This document shows, in pieces, positions 17,892 through 26,672 of a DNA stretch of 59,751 nucleotides. The position numbers and the translations under genes are program-made. Origin of the DNA: Desulfovibrio sp. JC022. GTDB taxonomy: Bacteria > Desulfobacterota > Desulfovibrionia > Desulfovibrionales > Desulfovibrionaceae. How positions within the stretch are numbered: the first letter of the stretch is position 1; the number at the start of each line of letters is the position of its first letter. The notes beneath the pieces are model-generated. The model was given only the letters and a program-made list of their open reading frames with translations, did no database searches and had not been told where the DNA came from. The DNA lies in assembly GCF_010470665.1 (NCBI RefSeq), contig NZ_VOPZ01000015.1, forward strand, positions 1 to 59,751, given 5' to 3'.

Positions 17892-18395
17892 ATGATTACT
17901 GCATTGGCAGTGCTGGTTATCCTGCTTATGCTGTGCTCGCTGGCACTGCATATATTCGGGCTTCCGGCAAACTGGTTGATTCTGGCTCTTGTAGCGGGAT
18001 GGAAATTTTATCAGCCTGAAACAATGACTTGGAACTTCATCATAATTCTGGGAGTCATCGCCCTTGTTGGCGAACTCCTTGAATTCGGTGCCCAGTATTT
18101 CGGCGGTAAAAAGTACGGTGCAACCGGACGCGGCAATATCGGAGCATTCATCGGAGCCATCGGCGGAGCAATCTTCGGAGCACCGTTCTTTTTCGGTCTC
18201 GGTGCTTTGCCCGGTGCTTTGCTAGGCTCCTTCGGAGGCTGCCTTGTACTGGAACTTACCCACGGCAGATCTTTTGACGAAGCCAGGCATTCCGCATGGG
18301 GCGCATTTTGGGGCAAAGCCTTCGGTATGGCCCTCAAAATCAGCCTCGGTGTCTGGATGTTTGCCATGAGTGTACCGAAAATCTGGCCCAGTTAA
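17892..18395 (+). CDS. DUF456 family membrane protein
   Basis: This 167-residue protein is almost wholly hydrophobic, with four or five membrane segments and a middle region rich in glycine (GATGRGNIGAFIGAIGGAIF) that looks like the glycine-zipper part of DUF456 proteins. The family has no established role. It follows the phenylacetate-CoA ligase by three bases and was probably transcribed with it. A hairpin-bearing intergenic repeat begins directly after its stop codon and may end or stabilise the transcript. Confidence 0.8.
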   Translation: MITALAVLVILLMLCSLALHIFGLPANWLILALVAGWKFYQPETMTWNFIIILGVIALVGELLEFGAQYFGGKKYGATGRGNIGAFIGAIGGAIFGAPFFFGLGALPGALLGSFGGCLVLELTHGRSFDEARHSAWGAFWGKAFGMALKISLGVWMFAMSVPKIWPS

Positions 18396-18399
18396 GGAA

Positions 18400-18468
18400 T
18401 TTGATGCGCTTCGCGTTTTTGATAATTTGATTTCGCCTCCGGCGGCCAAAGGGGATAATCCCCTTTGG
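18400..18468 (+). repeat. Intergenic repeat, copy 1 (GCCTCCGGCGGC type)
   Basis: TTGATGCGCTTCGCG begins five bases after the stop of the DUF456 gene. It is followed by GCCTCCGGCGGC (18435-18446) and a hairpin with arms CCAAAGGGG and CCCCTTTGG (18446-18468). The first two blocks recur, in the same order relative to the upstream gene, at 48755-48706. Confidence 0.7.
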
Positions 18469-18498
18469 AATCCCTATTAGTTTTAAAGAGGATGAACC

Positions 18499-19950
18499 AT
18501 GAGTTTTGCTAATAAGTTTCCTGAATATCGCGGTAAAATGGAATATCACTGTCTGGGTTGTAATGCCCGCTATGACATTAACGAACTTCATTACACCTGC
18601 CCTGAATGCGGTTCTGTTTTCATCCTCGAAGACCTGACTTTCGACGAACTCAAAAAAAACAGCGGCAAAGAGTGGCGCGAAATATTTGATGCCCGTTGCG
18701 GGACTAAAAACGACAGCCTGCGCGGTATCTTCCGCTTCTACGAACTTTTCGCCCCGGTCATGGACGAAGAAGAAATCCTTTACCTCGGTGAAGGCAACAC
18801 CCCTATTGTTGCATCAAGTCCGGCCCTCAATGAAGTAACTGGAATCAAGACCGCCTACAAAAACGACGGTCAGAACCCCAGTGCTTCCTTTAAAGATCGT
18901 GGCATGGCCTGTGCTTTCAGCTACATCAACGCGCTGATGAACAAAAACAGCTGGGATGAAATCCTGACCGTTTGTGCTTCTACAGGCGACACTTCCGCAG
19001 CGGCAGCTCTTTATGCCTCCTACATGAAAGAAGGCGTTAAATCCGTTGTTATCCTGCCGCAGGGCAAAGTTACTCCGCAGCAGCTGGCTCAGCCTCTCGG
19101 TAGCGGCGCAAAAGTACTGGAAGTTCCCGGCGTATTTGATGACTGCATGAAGGTTGTGGAAAATCTGGCTGACAACTACCGTGTGGCCCTGCTCAACTCA
19201 AAGAACTCATGGAGAATTCTGGGACAGGAATCATACGCATTTGAGGTTGCCCAGTGGTACGATTGGGATCTCAAAGACAAATGCATCTTCGTGCCCATCG
19301 GAAACGCAGGCAACATTACTGCCATCATGGCCGGTTTCCTTAAGCTTTATGAGCTGGAAATCATTACCGAGCTGCCCCGCGTATTCGGTGTACAGTCCGC
19401 TCATGCCGATCCGGTTTACCGCTATTACTCCGTAGAAGAGGAAAGCGAACGCGAATACAAGCCCGTAAAAGTACAGCCTTCTGTTGCTCAGGCGGCAATG
19501 ATTGGAAACCCTGTTTCTTTCCCGCGTGTAAAACATTTTGCAGAAAAATTCGAAGCCATCGGTGGCAAAAAAGCATTTCAGGTGATTCAGGTCAGCGAAC
19601 AGATGATCATGGATTCCATGCTGCTGGCCAACTCCCACGGACACATCGCCTGTACTCAGGGTGGCGAATGCTTTGCCGGACTTATCCGGGCAAAAGAGCT
19701 GGGCCTTATCAGCGAAAACGAGAGTGCTGTGCTTGATTCTACTGCACACCAACTCAAATTTGTGGGCTTTCAGGACATGTACTACCAAAATGATTTTCCT
19801 GTTGAATATGAAGTGACTCCGGATGCCAGCCGCGCCAACAAGCCGGAGCTTGTTATTGAAGGTGCAGAAAAAGAAAAGATGTCCGAAGCTGATTACATTT
19901 CTAAAGCAGCGGAAAATGTCGTTTCCATGCTCGGTCTGGAGAAAAGATAA
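18499..19950 (+). CDS. thrC: Threonine synthase
   Basis: ThrC turns O-phosphohomoserine into threonine with a PLP cofactor. The 483-residue protein opens with a zinc-ribbon-like part (CLGCNARYDI and CPECGSVF), as in archaeal-type and some bacterial synthases. The PLP lysine is in NPSASFKDRGMA, the SxGN-like phosphate site in VCASTGDTSAAAAL, and GNAGNITAIMAGF completes the fold. The sequence VKHFAEKFEAIGG and following match the C-terminal domain. AAGAGGA precedes the ATG. tlyA begins one base after its stop codon. Confidence 0.93.
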   Translation: MSFANKFPEYRGKMEYHCLGCNARYDINELHYTCPECGSVFILEDLTFDELKKNSGKEWREIFDARCGTKNDSLRGIFRFYELFAPVMDEEEILYLGEGNTPIVASSPALNEVTGIKTAYKNDGQNPSASFKDRGMACAFSYINALMNKNSWDEILTVCASTGDTSAAAALYASYMKEGVKSVVILPQGKVTPQQLAQPLGSGAKVLEVPGVFDDCMKVVENLADNYRVALLNSKNSWRILGQESYAFEVAQWYDWDLKDKCIFVPIGNAGNITAIMAGFLKLYELEIITELPRVFGVQSAHADPVYRYYSVEEESEREYKPVKVQPSVAQAAMIGNPVSFPRVKHFAEKFEAIGGKKAFQVIQVSEQMIMDSMLLANSHGHIACTQGGECFAGLIRAKELGLISENESAVLDSTAHQLKFVGFQDMYYQNDFPVEYEVTPDASRANKPELVIEGAEKEKMSEADYISKAAENVVSMLGLEKR

Positions 19951-20694
19951 GTGGCGAAAAAGGAACGCGCGGATCAAATGCTTTTTGCTCAGGGACTCTC
20001 TGAGAGCCGTGAGCAGGCCAAGCGCATGATTATGGCCGGACAGGCCCACTATCTTAAAGACGGGCAAAAAATCCCTGTTTCAAAACCGGGAATGCAGCTC
20101 GACCCCGATCTGGAGATCGTAGTCAAAGGCCGCGACCGTTTTGTCAGCCGTGGCGGCTACAAACTTCTTACTGCTATTGAGGAACTGGGCCTTGATCCGA
20201 AAGGTAAGGTAGCACTTGATGCCGGAGCTTCCACCGGAGGTTTTACTGATTGCATGCTCCAATTTGGAGCTGTACGGGTCTATGCCGCTGACGTGGGTTA
20301 CGGACAGCTGCACTGGAAATTGCAAAAGGATGAACGAGTTACGAACCTTGAGCGCATTAACCTGCGCCATGCTGAAGAAGACCTGATTCCTGAGAAAGTT
20401 GATCTGGTTGTCTGTGACGTATCCTTCATTTCCTTAACTAAGATACTTCCTGCGCTTGTGCGTTTTCTTAAGGGAAGCGGTGAAATTGTCTGCCTGATCA
20501 AACCGCAATTTGAGGTCGGCCCAGGCCAGACAGACAAAGGCGTTGTTCGCGATGAGGATCTCAGACAGCAGGCAGTTGATATGATAGTTAATTTCGCTTC
20601 ATCCGAGTTAGGATTGCATCTGAAAGGACTTGTCCCTTCAAGCATTAAGGGACCGAAGGGAAATCAGGAATACCTCGCGTATTTTGTTCGCTGA
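19951..20694 (+). CDS. TlyA family rRNA ribose methyltransferase
   Basis: TlyA-type proteins add a methyl group to ribose of cytidines in ribosomal RNA. The 247-residue product has an S4 RNA-binding domain at the start (ERADQMLFAQGLSESREQAK), then RDRFVSRGGYKLLTAIEEL and an FtsJ-like methyltransferase core (VALDAGASTGGFTDCMLQFGA, VCDVSFISLTKILPALV, IKPQFEVGP). The start codon is GTG, with GGAG ten bases upstream inside the end of thrC; the two genes abut. Older databases call this family haemolysin A, which is probably a misnomer for this function. A terminator follows. Confidence 0.9.
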   Translation: MAKKERADQMLFAQGLSESREQAKRMIMAGQAHYLKDGQKIPVSKPGMQLDPDLEIVVKGRDRFVSRGGYKLLTAIEELGLDPKGKVALDAGASTGGFTDCMLQFGAVRVYAADVGYGQLHWKLQKDERVTNLERINLRHAEEDLIPEKVDLVVCDVSFISLTKILPALVRFLKGSGEIVCLIKPQFEVGPGQTDKGVVRDEDLRQQAVDMIVNFASSELGLHLKGLVPSSIKGPKGNQEYLAYFVR

Positions 20695-20718
20695 TTATTT
20701 AAATCTATAGATTATTGT

Positions 20719-20752
20719 AAAGGCAGTCGCTTTCAAGTGACTGCCTTTTTTA
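20719..20752 (+). terminator. Terminator after tlyA
   Basis: AAAGGCAGTC and GACTGCCTTT form a ten-pair stem, followed by a T tail. Confidence 0.88.
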
Positions 20753-21145
20753 TGTTAGTCACGCTAACTGATTGGGCAGCCAAGCCAATCAATAATGCAT
20801 TGGACAAATATCAACATTAAAACTGTTTTAAACAGCCAGTCTTCATTATTCCTTTTACCTTGTTTCTATTCATTTCCACTGTTGTTTATGTAAAAATACA
20901 ACTATTGCACATTGCAAAATAAACATCATACATACTTTTTGACACTAATAGCTGCTTTACAACAAACAAACATACACAGATGTATGCAAAACAAGACCAC
21001 TTCAACCTTATATTATTTCTACAACAATTTACATTTGCGTCAATTTTACTTTACTTAATTTAACATTCAAGATAGTCAGTATATGCATTTTCTTGAGGGG
21101 ATGGCTTTATCTTAGCAAAGTCATTAAGCATTTTCAGCATTTTTT
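20753..21145. other. Long AT-rich intergenic region before FadL gene
   Basis: There is no credible gene in this roughly 390-base stretch. It is strongly AT-rich with many short A and T runs and must contain the promoter for the FadL-type porin. No clear -35/-10 pair or repeat was found by eye. A regulator-binding or bent-DNA region is possible. Confidence 0.4.
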
Positions 21146-21157
21146 GAAGGAGTGTAT

Positions 21158-22450
21158 ATGAGGACTAGATTTACAGCATGTTTCAGCGTGCTGATCATTT
21201 TAATGGGACTGGCAATAGCCCCCGGATTCAGCAATAAAGCTGAAGCGGCAGGGTTTGCGATCTACGAATGGGGAGCTCGCGGCAACGCACTGGGCGGCGC
21301 AATGATCGCCAAAGCAGACGACCCGTCTGCCATTGCATGGAACCCTGCGGGTATTACCCAGCTGGAGGGTACACACATACAGGCCGGTGTAGCCATGATC
21401 TCTCCCATGATGGATCTGAGCACCACCTATAATGGTGTTTCCACTAAATCCAGTGGTACGAAAAACGTATTTTTTCCGCCCAACGCATACATCACACACC
21501 AGATCAACGACAATGTCTGGCTGGGCGTAGGTACCTTTACCCGCTTTGGTCTTGGAACTGAATTTGATGAAAAATGGAACGGTAGATACGCTTCCTATAA
21601 TACAGCGATTGAAAGTTACTCTTTCAACCCCAACCTTGCATACAAAATCAACGAATACGTATCAATTGCAGGTGGACTTGAATTCATGAAGGTCCGTGCC
21701 GACCTCAGAAAGAAGCTCGATGCATCCGCGGCAAAAAACCCTACCACTTACAATACCGACGTAGACCAGCGCATTCTAGTTAACGGCTTCACCCCCGGCG
21801 CGAACGCTGCTATCCACATCACACCCAATGAAGAGTGGTCCATCGGCCTTTCATGGCGCAGCAAGATGAGTCATTCAGCATCAGGGTCCGCAAGCTATGT
21901 GGTATCTCCCGGAGCTGCTGCTCTTGCTCCCGGATCTTTCACTGATTCAGACATTAAAATGAGCATGAAAACTCCGCATATGTTTTTTAGTGGAATCGAA
22001 TACAAGCCGCTTAAAAACCTTAACTTCGAATTCGACGCAATTTTTTCCATGTGGAGTGACTACAGTCATATTACATATGAATTTGAAAAAATCACCGCAG
22101 TCGGTCAAAATACTGTAATCGCAGACAAAAAATGGAATGACGTCTGGAGATTCCAGGTTGGTGTTGAATATCTGCCCATTGAAGACCTCGCTCTCAGAGT
22201 CGGTTACTTCTACGACCAGAGCCCCATCCCCGATGGTTACATCGACTACATGCTGCCTACCAGTGACCGTCAGAACCTTTCTTTCGGTATCGGCTGGAAG
22301 TATGAAAAATTCAAAATCGACGCTGCTTACAACTATCTCTGGATGAAAGACCGCACTATCGAAGCAAGACCTACCGAAGGTATTCTCGATACTGAAATCA
22401 GCAATTCCCGCACCCACATTGTGAGTTTGGATATGGGATTTGAATTCTAA
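21158..22450 (+). CDS. Outer membrane FadL/OmpP1-type transport protein
   Basis: FadL-type barrels let long-chain fatty acids or other hydrophobic compounds cross the outer membrane. The start is the ATG at 21158, five bases after GAAGGAG; the GTG at 21152 overlaps that site. The 430-residue protein has a signal peptide ending AEA, then AGFAIYEWGARGNALGGA and DDPSAIAWNPAGITQLEG, the NPA-containing plug motif typical of the family, and a C-terminal Phe (VSLDMGFEF). Length fits. It stands alone, with a long upstream region suggesting regulated expression. An IS1182-type element is inserted in the terminator just after it. Confidence 0.88.
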   Translation: MRTRFTACFSVLIILMGLAIAPGFSNKAEAAGFAIYEWGARGNALGGAMIAKADDPSAIAWNPAGITQLEGTHIQAGVAMISPMMDLSTTYNGVSTKSSGTKNVFFPPNAYITHQINDNVWLGVGTFTRFGLGTEFDEKWNGRYASYNTAIESYSFNPNLAYKINEYVSIAGGLEFMKVRADLRKKLDASAAKNPTTYNTDVDQRILVNGFTPGANAAIHITPNEEWSIGLSWRSKMSHSASGSASYVVSPGAAALAPGSFTDSDIKMSMKTPHMFFSGIEYKPLKNLNFEFDAIFSMWSDYSHITYEFEKITAVGQNTVIADKKWNDVWRFQVGVEYLPIEDLALRVGYFYDQSPIPDGYIDYMLPTSDRQNLSFGIGWKYEKFKIDAAYNYLWMKDRTIEARPTEGILDTEISNSRTHIVSLDMGFEF

Positions 22451-22477
22451 ATCCTGACAAATACAGCAAAGTAAAAA

Positions 22478-22501
22478 GGCCCGCTCCATTTGGAGCGAGC
22501 C
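22478..22501 (+). terminator. FadL-gene terminator hairpin, left version at IS junction
   Basis: GGCCCGCTCC, loop ATTT, and GGAGCGAGCC. The right arm belongs to the IS end under the loop-insertion reading, so the hairpin is a hybrid. There is no T run directly after it. Confidence 0.6.
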
Positions 22502-22516
22502 TCAGATTGATGACAA

Positions 22517-22545
22517 AGTCCTCGCCTTTTGGTGAGGACTTTTTT
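22517..22545 (+). terminator. Hairpin inside left IS end
   Basis: AGTCCTCGCC and GGTGAGGACT pair over ten positions, closing on TTTT and followed by TTTTT. It would stop transcripts entering the element from the FadL gene and lies 12 bases before the transposase ATG. Confidence 0.75.
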
Positions 22546-22556
22546 ATATTATTTGC

Positions 22557-23984
22557 ATGTTAAAAAAGCCCGAGCAAAAGCAAGTCACTGTTGAGCTGGT
22601 CACAATTGAAGAACTGGTTCCTAAAAGCCATTTACTTCGAAAAATAAACAAATTTATCGACTTCGCATTCATTCGAGAGAAGACCAAGCATCTTTACTGT
22701 GACAACAATGGTCGTCCAGCAATTGATCCTGAAGTTCTCTTTAAGATGCTTTTTATCGGGTATATATTTGGAATTCGTAGCGAAAGACAGCTTGTCAAAG
22801 AAATACAAGTTAATATGGCTTATCGCTGGTTTCTTGGATTTGGCATCAAGGATAAAATTCCAGATGCATCAACGATAAGTCAAAATAGAAGAAGACGATT
22901 TAACGGAACTACAATTGCTCAGGATATATTTGATAATATCGTTTTTCAGGCTATGAAACGAAAGATGGTTGATGGTAAAACACTTTATACAGACTCTACT
23001 CATCTAAAAGCCAACGCTAACAAGAATAAATTCATCGACAAGATCGTTTGCAAAAGAACTCAATCGTATTTAACAGAGCTTGATGAAGCCGTGGAGGAAG
23101 ACCGAAAAGCCCACGAAAAAAAGCCTTTAAAGCCTAAGCCAGCCTCAACTCCCATCAAAAGAGTCAAAGAAAGCACGACAGATCCCGATGCTGGCTACAT
23201 GTTCAGGGACGGAAAGCCCAAGGGATTTCACATGCTGGCCCACCGCACAGTCGACGGTAAATTTAACATAATTACTGATAGTTATATAACAACAGGGGCA
23301 ATAAATGATAGTGTGCCTTACTTGGACAGATTGGATCGGCAGATTAAACGTTTTGAATTTGACGTAAAAGCAGTTGGACTCGATGCAGGATATTTTACTT
23401 CACACATTTGCAAGGGTTTGGAAGATAGAGATATTTTTGGTGCGATAAGCTACCGCAGACCCAACAAACGCAAAGTTTTTTTAGCGAAACGATTCTACAA
23501 ATATGACCATGAAAAAGATTGCTATGTGTGCCCTGCCGGACATGAACTTCAGTACAGAACAACGAACAGGGAAGGCTTTCGTCAGTATGCATCCTGTCCA
23601 AATATTTGCGTAAAATGTGAATTGTTAGCTAAGTGTACGTCCAATCAAAAACACGTAAAAGTTGTAACCCGTCACGTCTGGGAAGATTCAAAAGAAAAAA
23701 TGATAGAGAACCGTCTCAGCCCGCGCGGCAGAAGGCTATACAAACGCCGAAAAGAAACAGTTGAGCGTAGTTTTGCCGATGCAAAAGAGCTGCACGGGCA
23801 TCGCTATGCGCGGATGCGTGGGCTTTCGAAAGTTCAGGAGCAAAGTCTTCTGTGCGCAGCTTGCCAAAACATGAAGAAAATGGCGCTCATCCTGAGCGCA
23901 ACACACTTGTTTTTAGACATTTTTTATATATCTACCATTCAAAAGAGCATTCGAAGCTTTTTGAGGCTTGATTCTAGCTTTTAA
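22557..23984 (+). CDS. IS1182-family transposase
   Basis: This 475-residue protein has a DUF772-type N-terminal part ([40 protein letters not shown]), then a DDE nuclease: [20 protein letters not shown] with the first Asp, [16 protein letters not shown] with the second, and [19 protein letters not shown] with the Glu. A Cys cluster (CPAGHEL and [14 protein letters not shown]) sits between them, as usual in IS1182 members. The frame is intact, so the element may still move. No ribosome binding site is seen at the usual distance from the ATG, which implies weak translation. It lies just downstream of a terminator hairpin, limiting read-through from the FadL gene. Confidence 0.88.
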   Translation: MLKKPEQKQVTVELVTIEELVPKSHLLRKINKFIDFAFIREKTKHLYCDNNGRPAIDPEVLFKMLFIGYIFGIRSERQLVKEIQVNMAYRWFLGFGIKDKIPDASTISQNRRRRFNGTTIAQDIFDNIVFQAMKRKMVDGKTLYTDSTHLKANANKNKFIDKIVCKRTQSYLTELDEAVEEDRKAHEKKPLKPKPASTPIKRVKESTTDPDAGYMFRDGKPKGFHMLAHRTVDGKFNIITDSYITTGAINDSVPYLDRLDRQIKRFEFDVKAVGLDAGYFTSHICKGLEDRDIFGAISYRRPNKRKVFLAKRFYKYDHEKDCYVCPAGHELQYRTTNREGFRQYASCPNICVKCELLAKCTSNQKHVKVVTRHVWEDSKEKMIENRLSPRGRRLYKRRKETVERSFADAKELHGHRYARMRGLSKVQEQSLLCAACQNMKKMALILSATHLFLDIFYISTIQKSIRSFLRLDSSF

Positions 23985-24034
23985 CAACTGAATTTGAACT
24001 TTTCAAACTAAATCGAACTGGAACGGAAATAATA

Positions 24035-24062
24035 AACCCCGCTTTCCGAAAAAAGCGGGGTT
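24035..24062. terminator. Hairpin inside right IS end
   Basis: AACCCCGCTT and AAGCGGGGTT form a ten-pair stem about 50 bases after the transposase stop. It lacks a long T run on the plus strand, so termination strength is unclear. Confidence 0.5.
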
Positions 24063-24076
24063 AGTCATCAATCTGA

Positions 24077-24108
24077 GGCCCGCTCCATATGGAGCGGGCC
24101 TTTTTTTT
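24077..24108 (+). terminator. FadL-gene terminator hairpin, right version at IS junction
   Basis: GGCCCGCTCC, loop ATAT, GGAGCGGGCC, then eight T. This is a perfect ten-pair stem and probably keeps the original right arm and T tail of the FadL terminator. Confidence 0.8.
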
Positions 24109-24268
24109 ACTTCGTTTAGCCCCCCCAAAAAATCCCCCCCATTCATGACGACTCATTATAAATTATCACCTCTTGATGTTAATCGACCTACCCTACATTT
24201 TTTCTACAAATTTTAAACAAATTCGACTAAACGGGAGTCGATTTTTGTTTTGCTTAATAAAATTATAC
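24109..24268. other. Spacer between two insertion sequences
   Basis: About 160 bases of AT-rich DNA with no gene. It includes CGACT(AAACGG)AGTCG-like complementary bits near 24217-24242. It is probably original chromosomal DNA after the FadL gene. Confidence 0.35.
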
Positions 24269-25337
24269 TGAAGTGCCCTATAGATGACGGATAGTCTCTG
24301 AGAGGTTAAAGTCAGCTCATGGAGAGACAGTCATGAGTAACCGAAAGTATTCAGAAGAATTTAAGAAGTCCGCCGTTAAGCTCGTCACCGAGTTGGGCTA
24401 TTCATACAACGAAGCTGCGGAGCAACTTGGATGTAGTTCCTGGTCGATCCGGCAATGGGCTAAAAAGTATGGCAAAATAAAAGACGTGCCACCGGAATTT
24501 GAGCATATTTCTGCTGCTGATGAGATGAAAAAGATTCGGGAAGAAAACGCCCGACTCCGCATGGAGAATGAAATTTTAAAAAAGGCAGCGGCGTACTTTG
24601 CCAAGGAGTCCCTATAAGGTACGCGTGGATCGCTAGACAAGAAGGACTCTATCCAATCGTTTCATTGTGCCGCGTTTTGTCTGTCAGCAGAAGTGGTTAT
24701 TATGACTGGCAAAAACGGTTGCCAAGCGAACAGCAGAAAAGACGGGATAAAATCCGGCAAGCGGCCAGCACGTCTTACCGAGAAAGTGACGGAGTGTATG
24801 GATACCGAAAGGTGCACGAGGACGTAATCGAAGCTATCGGCTTTTACTGTTGTCCAGAAACCGTAAGGCGCGTCCTTGCCGCTGAAGGGATGAAATATCA
24901 AACAGTGCGTAAGCACCGTAACCCGAAAGCACACCGGGATGAGCACTACGCACCGAACCTGTTGTCGCGGGAGTTCACTGCCAGTGCTACAAATGAAAAA
25001 TGGGTTTCGGATATTACGTACATCCCTACAGGCGAAGGATGGCTCTATCTGGCAATTGTGCAGGACATTTTTTCTAGAAAAATAGTCGGCTGGTCCATGT
25101 CCCACCGAGTCGACGCAGATCTGGCGTGTAGCGCACTGGATATGGCGATCAGCAACCGACGTCCTACGGGAGAGGTGCTTTTCCACTCAGACCGAGGGAG
25201 TCAGTACACCAGCTCCTCTTTTTCATCGGCTCTTCACAGGCACGGCTGTGTAACCAGTATGAGTCGTCGAGGAAACTGTTGGGATAATGCTGTCGCAGAA
25301 AACTTTTTTAGCAAGTTGAAAAGGGAGCGGGTAAACC
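24269..25337 (+). mobile_element. IS3-family element, truncated by IS66
   Basis: The left end is placed at TGAAGTGCCC (24269), since IS3 ends usually begin with TGA. orfA and most of orfB follow in the IS3 arrangement with a frameshift signal. At 25338 the sequence changes to the GTAA-starting end of an IS66 element, inside the orfB codons for RERVN. The right end of IS3 is missing. The left end position is a recognition by eye. Confidence 0.75.
24333..24617 (+). CDS. IS3-family OrfA (helix-turn-helix)
   Basis: This 94-residue protein has the InsE/OrfA-type helix-turn-helix (YSEEFKKSAVKLVTELGYSY, AEQLGCSSWSIRQWAKKY) and a C-terminal leucine-zipper-like stretch (IREENARLRMENEILKKAAA). It binds the IS ends and helps assemble transposase. 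Near its end the bases A AAA AAG (24578-24584) lie in the right frame to allow a -1 shift into orfB. No strong ribosome binding site is seen, only GAGAGACAG upstream of the ATG. With orfB broken, it can act at most as a DNA-binding or inhibitory protein. Confidence 0.88.
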   Translation: MSNRKYSEEFKKSAVKLVTELGYSYNEAAEQLGCSSWSIRQWAKKYGKIKDVPPEFEHISAADEMKKIREENARLRMENEILKKAAAYFAKESL

Positions 25338-25405
25338 GTAACCGTCAGAAGAGCCCCACCTTTTCAAAATATTCTGATTGGGTATGCTCAGGATGCGTTC
25401 TTTGA
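24665..25405 (+). pseudogene. IS3-family OrfB transposase, C-terminus lost
   Basis: The frame is open from about 24602 (PIRYAWIARQEGLYPIV) and is normally reached by -1 shifting from orfA; a TTG at 24665 could also start it. The rve integrase core is visible: WVSDITYIP with the first Asp, FHSDRGSQYTSSSF with the second, and DNAVAENFFSKLKRERVN with the Glu. After RERVN, at base 25338, the codons come from an IS66 element, adding a false tail of about 22 residues that ends at 25405. The usual C-terminal stretch (about 35 residues) is gone. All catalytic residues remain, but the right IS end is missing, so the element cannot move as a unit. Confidence 0.85.
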
Positions 25406-26672
25406 AATAGCCTGTGGCAATAAGGCTTTGAGATCGTCTTCACCCTTGGCCTGGGGCAGCCGTTCAAACACATGAAGTAGGTATTCATAAGGATTCAGGT
25501 CACAAGCCTTGGCAGTCTCTATGAGAGAATAAATGGTGGAACTGGCTTTTGCGCCTCGGGGAGAACCGGAGAAGAGCCAATTCTTTCGGCCTACGACGAA
25601 GGGGCGAATTGCGTTTTCAGCTACGTTGTTATCCGGCTGTAGACGACCGTCCTTAAGGTAAACTTCTATCTTTTCCCACTGGCCGAGGGCATAGGTGATA
25701 GCTTTCCCAAGAAGACTCTGGGGAGGTGTTGTTTTCGCGCGGGAGTCGAGCTGCTCCTTAATCTTGTCCACAATCGGCTTGGCCTGCTCCTGACGCATGA
25801 CCAGAACCGCATCGGGATCAAGCTGCTGTTCCCGTGCTTTCTTTTCCAGCCTGTAAAGCTTCCCGATAAGATTCAAAATCGTCTGGGCGGTTCCCGACTT
25901 CTTCTTGGAGCCGGTTTTGATTATATCATGAAATTTGCGCCGCACATGGACCAGACAGCCGACATGCTTGATTCCTTCGCGCTCACCCAGGGCTTTGTAG
26001 CCGATATAGCCATCAGTTTGCAGGAAGCCGTTAAAATCGCCGACGATTTCTTCGGCCACCTTCCCGCCCCTGCCGGGGTCATAATGGAAGAGCACGGCGG
26101 GATGCTCAGGATCACCGCCACGGGCCACCCACATGTATGATTTCGAAGTATTCTTTCTTCCAGGTTCCTTCAGGACCTGCACCGTGGTCTCATCCATGTT
26201 GATGATCGGTCCGGAGCGGATTTGCTCGTAAAGTAACTCCAATAAAGGGCTACACGCTTCAGCCGCCCGCAATGTCCAACCGGACATTGTCGCCCGGGAA
26301 AGATCCACTCCAAGCCGTTTAAACATGTTCGATTGCCTGTAAAACGGCAGCCCGTCGACGAATTTGTTGGTCAGAATATAAGCCAGCAGTCCGGGAGTGA
26401 CTATGCCTTGCGGGATCAGTTGGGCTGGCATGGGAGCTGTTTTGATGGTAGGGCCATCATCTTCTACACCCTCGCAGGAACGACAGGCATATTTGGGCCG
26501 GATATGACGGATGACTTAGATTTTCTGCGGAATGATGTCCAGCTTCTCGCTGACCTCTTCTCCGATACGCGTTAAAGCGCAGCCACAGGGGCAAATATTG
26601 TCCTCTTCAGGAATGTCATGAACGACTTCTACCCGAGGGTATGCTTCGGAGATAGGGCGACGTCCATTTTTT
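25338..26672 (-). mobile_element. IS66-family element fragment
   Basis: The right end (25338) begins GTAACCGTCAGAAGAGCCCC, which fits the GTAA start of IS66 ends. The element runs in the minus direction, with most of tnpC present. Its 5' part (tnpA, tnpB and the start of tnpC) is missing. At 26667-26672 a run of T marks a junction with a lipoprotein-like hydrolase gene. The GGTAAACC before 25338 would be the eight-base target copy, but its partner is lost. Confidence 0.75.
25388..26672 (-). pseudogene. IS66 transposase TnpC, truncated with nonsense codon
   Basis: Read leftward, the frame has the zinc-binding start region of TnpC (GRRPISEAYPRVEVVHDIPE, CPCGCALTRIGEEVSEKLDI), a TAA stop at 26518-26516 between IPQKI and VIRHIRPKYACRSC, then continues in the same frame to 25388 with the DDE part (GPIINMDETTVQVLKEPGRK, DGYIGYKAL, GRLQPDNNVAENAIRPFVVG) and the C-terminal domain. 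One base change from AAA or a similar codon would make the TAA. The N-terminal leucine-zipper part is missing at the junction. It is a dead gene, by both truncation and nonsense mutation. Confidence 0.85.

Larger units (their letters stand above)
22492..24086 (+). mobile_element. IS1182-family insertion sequence
   Basis: The element is bounded by 23-base inverted repeats: GGAGCGAGCCTCAGATTGAT plus GAC at 22492-22514 and its complement at 24064-24086, with one mismatch. It carries one transposase gene. Outside the ends are ATTT on the left and ATAT on the right, with the two halves of a GC-rich terminator beyond. This suggests insertion into the loop of the FadL terminator with a four-base target duplication that has since changed by one base. 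A different placing of the ends, with the whole hairpin duplicated, cannot be ruled out. Hairpins lie just inside each end. Confidence 0.75.
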
